In this document: one piece after another, positions 13,001 to 22,921 of the stretch
Numbering within the stretch: position 1 is the stretch's first letter
How the letters are laid out: each line of letters opens with the position of its first letter
From: Marisa cornuarietis
Lineage: Eukaryota > Mollusca > Gastropoda > Architaenioglossa > Ampullariidae
Direction of reading: 5' to 3'
Length of the DNA stretch: 64,000 nucleotides
Assembly (NCBI GenBank): GCA_004794655.1
Contig: SMMW01000070.1
Coordinates: 813,071-877,070 of the forward strand
Position numbers and translations under genes: made by a program
The notes under the pieces: generated by a model
Databases searched by the model: none
What the model was told of the DNA's origin: nothing
The model's input: only the letters and a program-made list of their open reading frames with translations

Positions 13001-16000
13001 CTAAAGTATCTTTAGTAACTGTAGATGCCAGCTTACCACAGTCAACACTGTTTCCAAACATGCTCTCAAAAGATTTTTGATAATGTTGGGCCATAGCTTG
13101 AAGAACTCGACATCTGCTTTGGTCTGTAGTCATGGACTCGCAAATTGTTTTGAAATTACTGATGTCGGAATGTACTGCCGCATTGAGATTTGCAGCCATG
13201 ACGAGGTCGCAGATTGGAGACTGCACAAATACAAATTGGTTACATTTTTAATCAGCTGTTAACAAGTAATTAAAAATCTTGATAACGATATATGAGGTTG
13301 CTGATTCTGTTGAGTATTATCACTATGGGCAGTGGTAGTAGTAGAGTGGTAGCAGGAAATGAAGGAGCAACAGCAGTAGTACTAACAGCAGCAAAACAGT
13401 TTAAGTGGCAACGAACGTGACTATTACATTTTGATCTTCAAAGAATACGATGAATCGAAGCCTCGCTTGTCAATAGGAAAATAACGATAAAACCACCGTT
13501 TGTATAGAAGGTCAGCACCTGTTCATGTTCGTCTTAATTTTATTTAGTTTTTATTTACATGCATCTAGATTTCCTTGCTTATAACCTGCTAACGTTCAGC
13601 CTGTCACGTTACCAACTTCTGACTCTTAGTGGATTTTACAACTATTTTCATACGAACAAACAAGCCCTCCACACACCCTCTAATAATTTATAAGTGCCCT
13701 CATTTCCCCAGCCCTCTCTTCCACCTTCGCTCTGTCTTTTGTCCCTTTTACCCCGATACCGGTGCGCGATGCAAATCCCGTGGGGGTAGAAGAATGCTCA
13801 CCTGGTCCCCTGATACCACGTCTTGCTTCACGACGATGCCCGGGCACTGCGAGCAGTAGGAGCTAATGAAGGCGTTGTTGTCCATGTCAGAGCCACTCGG
13901 GGACCGCATCTCGTCTCTGATGTCACCGTTTGGCGTGCCACAGATCCCAAACAGCTAAACCACACAATTGTTTCTAATTGTAAAATTACCAATTCTTGTC
14001 ACATCCCCTTAACATTACGGAGTTGGGGGAGGGGTGACGACATTCAACGTTGTCGAAAGTTTAATAACGAGCCAGATATGAATATCATTTATTTAAATGT
14101 TTCATTACGTTAGCAGCGATGAATATAATCGTGAAACACGTAAATCAAAATTGAAACGTGAACTTACCTTGTCTTTGTTGATCAAGGTCTTAGCTTTGAT
14201 TTGAATCGTGCCGACAATCGAAAAGATTGCCCTTATGCCCGCGGTCGTAAGGTCCAGACTATACAAGTTCTTCGAGATTTTTCTCAAGTAAGTAGTTGAA
14301 GAAACTGGTTTATCCAAAACAGGGGGAGAATCAGGTGACACCGTCAGCGAACTGGTGAAGTTACCAACCTGGGCCCGCAATCCGCCGAAGCATGTTCCAG
14401 ACTCGCATGGCTGGTAAACTGCTTCTACTTTGATGTTTCCCTCCTACGATAAAAAGCACACTTTAAATTAGTGCACGAAAGGGTTTGCATCAACTGTGTT
14501 GAGATGGACTGGCAAGACCTGGAATATGAACACACACACTTGCAATTAAAGATGTGTATGTGTCATTAATAAAGTGCCTGTGGTGTAGTTTGTGTGTTGT
14601 GGTTAATGTGGAATCGACCGTTCTCGCACAAGATTTCCATTAAAAGAAAAGCTAAGCTGCAGTTACACAACTGCGACATGCAGACTTGCCTCTTGAAGAA
14701 ATATTTTCACTTACTCTTTTCTCATTTCTGTGCTTGGAATTTTCATAGTATGCGTGCGTGCGTGCGTGTGAGAGAGATAGAGAAAGAGTTTGTTAGGGAT
14801 CAATGTATCGATGTATGATTTAGCATTGTATATATTTTTGTGCTATTTACTTTTTATCTACTTTTAAATCTTTTCTGCTTTGTAAAGCGTAGTGAGCCTG
14901 GTACTTACTTGAGGAAAGCCTTTGATAACAATTCTACTTGTGTTATTATTATAGTTGTTTTTTTACACATGCACAATCCTTCCCATTTGTTTAACCCCAC
15001 CTCTCCCGAACGTTTAGAGTATTCCACTAACAGGTCTTGTCACGCTGCCTTTTCTTTTTTCACCCACTCTCTCTTTCTCTCGGCCTACAAGCACCAATAT
15101 ATGTGCACAGACTCGCACAGACAGAACTAGCTAACAACGCACACGCGCACACAGGATAGATCCACATACACTCATGCACGCACAGGCAGCGCAAAAGCCA
15201 CTTAAAGCCACATATAGACAACAGCAACCTACCTTGCTTTGTAGCAAAACGACGGTGTAGGGAGACGAAGAGCTGAGGGCGTAGACGAGAGAGTCGAATG
15301 TCCGGACCTTATTACCGATTAGTGTGCAGGTGGTCATGCAGCCCTCTTCGTTCGGCAAGCAATTCCACAGCCCAAGATCACCGCAAGTACTGCAGACGGA
15401 TTAGTTTAGTTTAGTTTGGTTGCTCAGCTGCCTACTTCCACCTAGCAGCGATTCCACACTCTGAGGTGGTGGAGGATAATACAAACAACTAGCACAAATG
15501 GTACATTCAGAGACGAGGTCTGAATTTTGGACCTGAATACATTCTTTAGCACCGATTATACCCACTGCATTACTAGACCACCCTTACGATGACTTTCCGT
15601 AACAAGCATCTTAATTCTTAAGGGTAAATTTCTTACTAGACGAGAAGAAAAAGTAAGAGATTGATATAACGACATGGGACAACAATAAACAAAAGTAAAC
15701 AAACATAACTATTCTCGTGCTTCTAACTTGGTAAAACGCCAGGGTTGTCAGCAAATCATGTTTTCACTGTCACCCGGTCTTTGCCACTCACCAGACGAGA
15801 CATTTGTCAGAAGATGCGACAAGGGCTCCTGGGTTGTAGTAAGCGTTGTCACTGCCGATGCACATGCAGTTTTCAGGTCGGACGCACGTGCCATTCTGTG
15901 AGGCCAGCCCCGTGGGACACACGCATCCACCTTGACCTTCAGTGCGGCAAGATGGTGACAGGTAGCTCAGCTGCGGCATCCCGCATCGCAAGTCGCAGTT

Positions 16001-16232
16001 GGTCATTTTCACAGCGGTGTACACTTTTCCGTTATCGCAGGTCTTGGCTGGTATTAGAGCATGTTGAACCCAAACGTTAATGGCTCACCGAGTTTTGTGC
16101 TTAGGTCTTCTTTAAGCTGAGATCTAAAACCTGTATAAACTTTCTTCATACGGGATCATGAAAATTCTGATTAAGATTTATTTTCTCAGAATTAATGATG
16201 AGAAAACTATTTCTGTATCTGTGTGTGCGTAC

Positions 16233-16276
<44 letters not shown>

Positions 16277-19200
16277 AAATTGTAATGAAAATATATGTTG
16301 TCAAGTATCTGTTGATAAGTAAGTAGTCATCCGTGCACATGTTGTAATGCTCGATATTTAAAGACCAACCCAAACGCAAAATTATGTTGCGCTCTAAAGA
16401 CCCTCATAAGACTAATTAACGCCTCGAACTCAAAATCGCAAAAAGAAAAACGATTTTCGAGAAATTTAATAAAAACGCCGCGGCTCACCAGTTCCAAAGC
16501 CTCCGCTGACTTCAGTTTAGTGAGCAAACCAGTTGCCTTCGTTTACGCTGTAGCATGTCTAAGCATCTGACAAACTGCTAGAGAATATTAACTATTTTAT
16601 TTATTTGTTTTATTTTATGTAAATTTTAATTAATTTCATTATTAAAGTTATTATTGGCGTTTGGTATCCCTGTACGTGCATTCAAATTAGAAAAAGTTTT
16701 AAGTTTCAGTTTCTAAATTTATTTTTTAACAATTTTTATCAAAACGACACCTGAAAGTGATTATTTTCACTTTTTTATGAATTCCGAATCTGTTAATTGG
16801 CTCGGTACGAAATCTGGACGCTATACTTTTACTGAAGTGCTCGTTATCTTCGTCGTTGTAATCGTCATCTACAACAGATCGGGTAGTTGCCGTCGATTTT
16901 CTACCAAAAACATCCCACTTTACAGTAAGGTTACTTCTCGTGCTTATGCGATGCCGTTACTCAATCTCAAGCACTTGGCTACACCGCTGACGTGTAGAGG
17001 ATGACGTCACATGTACCCGTACCCGTACCCGTACACGTCTCCGATCTCAACCTCTCAATCGAAAACGGAAGTATATGAAATATTGCAGTACTGTTACTGA
17101 GTTCAAGCGATATTTTGCGCTTTGCGTTGATTATAGATACAAAAGCGTACTTTGCTGTTTGAAATTTCATAGGCGGTAGCACGCAGGGTCTTCTGCAAGT
17201 TATAGAGTTGAGATATTTTGCCAATATGTGCACAAAACGGGAACCATTCAGTATGGTCTTTAGGAAGTCGATTCATTGCAGTTCAAAGTTTTACATTACT
17301 TCGTTTGCAAGAATTTTTAATACTCTGCATTTCGTCTGCTACGAACTGATATGTTTCAGGGCTAAATCGCTTGCCCATCCATCGCTTGAGAGCTCCATCC
17401 ATCATTAAAGTAATTTCGTTTTGTGTCAGTAAACTTACGACAAAAGTCTGCTTCGCGAAACTGAGGTGTTTTTCCCGTCAAGCCGTAGCACCACGATGCA
17501 AAGTCCTCAGCCTGGTTGCAGATGGCTTTTTGTTTGTCGTCGGATGAGCAATAAGCTCGCATGCACTGCTGGATGGCGCCTTTCACATCTACTCCCTGTA
17601 TTCAGACATTGAGTGGGTTTGGGTGACATCGCACACAGAGAGGCATTTAAGCGGAAAGGCGTTGCGAGGAGCAAAGAATTGAAGTATTTTCGACAAATGA
17701 TCTGTTCATCATCGTTTTAAGCTTCTTTCTCCACTCAGTAATACACTCACTCACTCACTCACTCTCGCCTGTCCCCTAGTTCACTTCATAAGCTGTGTTG
17801 TCAAGCTGTTTGTAGCGTCCCCTTTAATCTCTCAAATGCTCACCCACTACCACTTTCTCTGAAAGCTGTACTAACCGCTTTTATACATTCTGCGTATTTG
17901 TCACTCCTGAGGACATCACAAGCAACGGCTGCCTCCTCTTGCTGCTCCGGAAGACAGGCATGGAATCCATTGCCGCACTGCACAGATGTCCAGTCATTAA
18001 ACAAAGTAAAACAAAAGATTTCAGCAGTGAACGTTCTACAGACTATAAAACAAATGGTGATGATAGAGAGGAGGGTTTTTTCTCTCTCTCTCACGCACAC
18101 ACACACACACACGCACGCACGCACAGCGCACACACCCCTAAACCCCATCGACAAAGACTGTTACAAAAGGCACATACTGGCCGTGAGGTGTCCGTGTACT
18201 TCTGGAGCCTCCTCTCAAAATAAGCTGTGTCGTCTGCACAAAGAACATGGGATGCCATGCAAGGATAGGCCCTTAAGGGAACTGCGAACCTTAGATTTGA
18301 ACAGGTCCAAGATAAAATCCAGCTAACCTAGGTACATATCCTGTAAATGTCTACGGTGCTCTGTCTGTCTTAGCTTCAGTCTTTCTCACACAGGCACCGA
18401 AGCCCCTTATTTCATATTCCTTTGCTATTTACCTTCATCTCGGATATAGTTTCTCGTCTAACCCTCTTCAAATGTGACATTAAACTAAAATTTAGAATAA
18501 TTTTACATAACAATTTATAATTAAGAAAACAATTTAAGTAATAATGGTTTATTGCTCTCATCGTGTAATCTAGCTCGATTTATAGAATCCGAATTCTTGC
18601 CCCCACCCCACCCTCCCGTTCGACTTACCTGCAGAGTCTCCATTGGCATTACCGCACATGCCATCAGTAATGCCGATTAGGGGAGAGCTTTTCAAGACTG
18701 TAATGGCCGTATAACCCGAGTCGTCCTTGCGAATGCTCAAATCCGGGAAGTAAGCGTAAATGGAATCGTCTTGTCGCTTTAAAATAGCTTCTGCAAAAAA
18801 ATGCATCTGATGACAGACAAAGTCTCAGGGAAAATATTGCAACCATCTCAATAGTTTCAAGTCCGTGACTTTCTCAGCTGATGACATGAGATCAAGGGCC
18901 ATAGTTATGAAGCGAGATTGAGTCGTTTCCTCAAGGCAAAATCGGAAACTTAAGATTTTTTATTTAGTAGGAAAGTGCTTCCACCTTGATGTGATTTCAC
19001 ACTATGGGGGGAGGGAGGGAGAGGAAACCGGAGTACCCGGAGAAAACCCCCGGAAACTCAAGGAAAGGCATCTTGTTTTTATAGTTACAATGCAATGCCC
19101 AGACCCCGCTAACATTACTCCATATTTTTTTACCTCCAAGGCACAGTCCACAATGCTAGTCCTTACCCCCCCCCCTTTCCCTCTTGCTACTTTACCCATC

Positions 19201-19374
19201 ACTATTTTTCTCTGTTCCTGTTATCTGATGCCTTTTGCTATCTGTTTCGTCGTCAGTACTGTCGTTTTCTTTCGCCCCTTTTGTTCTGTATCTACTTGTC
19301 CACGTCTCTTCCCCATTTTAAGCGCTAAGAGCATGCTCTCTATGAGTGTGAATATGCGCTATAAAAATCTTCAC

Positions 19375-19410
<36 letters not shown>

Positions 19411-22218
19411 CTTTGCTACCACTTTATAACTATGACTCTAGGGGTAAAACAACAACTGCAATGTTTGGACATCACTTTGAAACTTTGGAAATGAGGCGCT
19501 TGTCCTTGAGTTCCCCATGTTGCCCCAGGGTAGCGACTTACCCTCGCTTTATATCTATAGCCCCAGAGAGTTACTAGCTTTTGATAAGTTGAACAAATGT
19601 TGTAAATTGACAACTTGGTACTGTTTCTAAACCTCCCAGTTTAAGAACGGTGTGATGCTGTAGGTTTAAATTAATCGTACGATGAGCAAATTTTAAACAG
19701 AATTCTTTCTGTCCTCTCCTAAGTACAAAACTGTCATATTATAATACATATTATCATCGTTACGTTCATGTGCCATGTAGCCTCAAACATGTCATGAAGT
19801 AGGGACTAGTAAAACAGCTTTAAGACTCTTTATGGTAAAAGTATGTCTGTCTTAGGACGGCAATGGTTCATTGTTTCAGTGGGACTTTTATTAACGTCTC
19901 GATCTCTTCTGGGTGGAGTTTTGCGTTGATCTTTAGACTGGAAGACATTCATCAAACCAAGGTAAGGTACACTCTAGTAGTACATCTCAAAAGTAGCCTT
20001 GCCTTGACCGTAGTGCTGGTATTCAGCTGTAACCGTAAAGTTTTGCGTTTTCCCTGAGGGGTCTGTCACGGTGTTGTTACCGGTCTTCAAAACATACGTC
20101 GTGTTTGATTCCCCACACTTCAGGATGACCGTTATAATCTGTTAATCAAAAACAAAAAAAGCCAAGTTTATCGCATAAAACAAGTTATCGTGATAGTCTA
20201 TAGTATATGACCTACCTACCTATACCTAGTAATTGCCGCACGAATGATGCACGTGTTGTGTGACTGGTGGATGTGAGGAAATGGGTGGCAGTATCATCGT
20301 ACACTGGCACTGTATGGTGTAGTAGCAAACAACTGGGCGCAGTCATCCGCTGCGATTAACTTCTCGTCGTAAGTGCATGTGCATGTGTGCGTGCGCGCGT
20401 GTGGGTGTGTGTGCGCGCGCGTGCGGGCGTATTGGTGTACATGTGTATGTCTTAAAAGGTCTTCTTGACCAGACACGTTGTCAGATATGTAACTCTGTTA
20501 CACACTCGCCAAGTAAAATTTACCAGAGTCTCTTGCTCGCGAACCTTAAAGAAGAATGAGTCCTAGAGTTACGATGAATGGCGCTCACGATTCATCTAGT
20601 AGGCGGAAGGGGAAGTGGAGGGTTAATACCTGCTCGCAGCTACAGGTGGTGCTGCTGTGGCACTCAGTCTGTGACAGGACCTGAAGCGTTGGCGTCTCCA
20701 TCAGAATGAAAGTGCATGTCGACTCACTCGGATCGATTGTGGGTTCGGCATTATCAAACGTCCGGATGCGGGAACCTCCCATCAGCAAGCACGTGTGTCT
20801 GTCGGAATCTCTTGTTCTGTTCTGCACAACTTGATCTGCAAATATTCAAGGCAATCAAGGATACATTGCCTTTTACCTGTAAATACGTGAAGAAAATAAA
20901 ATAAAATTTCGTAAGTAGATGTCAGAATATTGAAGATGTTACGAGGTGTATTTTTAATATTTACAAGTTGTACCATGTACGTAATAGATAATCGGGAAGT
21001 ATGCCTCGGAGTTTAGAAAGTAGATGATGTTTTATATTACATATCTAGGCTCAAACATTGGCTTGTAATATAGTAAGTACCCTTATTCGAAAATCAGTAA
21101 TTTGCTTTTTTTCTTATCCTTAAGTAAAGCAAGGTTATATTAATGATGTTCATTATGGTTTTGGTCATGTAGGTGTAGCTATTTTTCGTGTTTAGCTAGA
21201 TTTTCTTACCTGTGTCCTTTTGATTCTATTTTTGCGGCCAGCTGTAGAATTAAATTCAACTGATCTGTTAAATTTTATTTATTATGGCCGCTAGATTCTG
21301 TTCAAGCAATCTGCTGGATCTCGTTCACATAGAAAAGCCATACCGTATCGATCAACCAATATCTCATGACATGTACTTTACTTACTGCTTTGACAAGGTC
21401 GACAGTCACCATAGTAACTGCTGCCGTACCCGCCTTGGGAACCAGAGACACAACATTCGGAGTAAAGGACGGGTGCCTTCGACTTGCCCGAAGTACATCG
21501 GTTGTCGGTGTAGCAAAAGCGTTTGCCATCCTTCAGGCCTGCAATAAAAACACCGCTCGAAATACAGACGACTAATCCTGTATTAATTTATAAGTCGAAA
21601 GATGTAACTCCTTTCCCGCTGTCCACCTAAAGTAAGAGGGAATAGACAGAAACAACCCCACCTTCTCTAAATTTCTATTTTTTTTCCAATGTAAGATTTT
21701 TCGTGAGGCGTTTCTTTCTACGGCACGGAACACGGACAGAGCGCTTTCGACCATTTCAGTTTTTTTCCTTGTGGGTTTTTCAACCATGTCTTTTAAAGCT
21801 ATTTAATGGCGCCCAAAGAATGCGGCGTTTCCGAGCTATAAAGTTTTAACAGATATATACACACACACAATTGTCAAGCGTGAACTGTGGGAGATGGGGT
21901 AAGAACAGATGGAAACGAGCTTTTTTAGAGTCATATCAGAAAGAAGGAAAGAAGTGGTCTTACTATTGACATTCTCCTCACAATGCTGGCCTGCCCAGTC
22001 GTCCGGACATACGCACTCGGGGGGAGCAGTGAAGTATGCACGTTTGTTAACAGCGCACACACCATCACCACATCCACCGCACTCGGCTGATGACAAAAAC
22101 AACGTATGTCACTGTAGCACAATCTAATCAAACTTCCCCCTCCCATATTAGTCTGCAAACGTGTAGTCCTTTACAATGGCCTTTTATTAGCCTCGTTGGC
22201 ATCTAGCACGCGCGCGTG

Positions 22219-22268
<50 letters not shown>

Positions 22269-22367
22269 ATGCGTTCCTTCACATGCACACGGAGCTACAA
22301 TTCTCTGTATGCATTTATACATTTTTTTCACATAAGAATACCCAAGGCTAAAGTCAGTCAGTCAGTC

Positions 22368-22406
<39 letters not shown>

Positions 22407-22859
22407 AACACAGAAACAAAAATAAAGAATCAACATACGAAAAAGAAGAACTGCGTCTGGGTGTGTGCGCGCTTGAATGCGTGTCCGCGTGTATATTCAC
22501 ATTTCATAAATGAGTTAACCACCAAGCGTGCTTGACACATATTCATTTTTTGTTTCTTCATCAGAGAGTGCAGAGCACAACTTGATAAAACAATTAAAAT
22601 ACTCACGTATGTTACAGTTCGCACCCGTCCAGCCCTCACAACAGTCTTTTACTGTGTAAGTGTACGGGCTGAAATAAAATGCAATATATATATATATATT
22701 ATTTGTTTTGGTCTTGGCATTAAATTATTTAGATTCTATACTTTTACAGCTGAGCTAAGATGAAAAAAAGAGGGAAAGCGAGTTCGGATTAAAGGCAAAG
22801 TGAGTTTGATGTGCAATGCGTTGGTCTTCACCAAGAAAACAGAAAAAAATAATGTGTTG

Positions 22860-22921
<62 letters not shown>

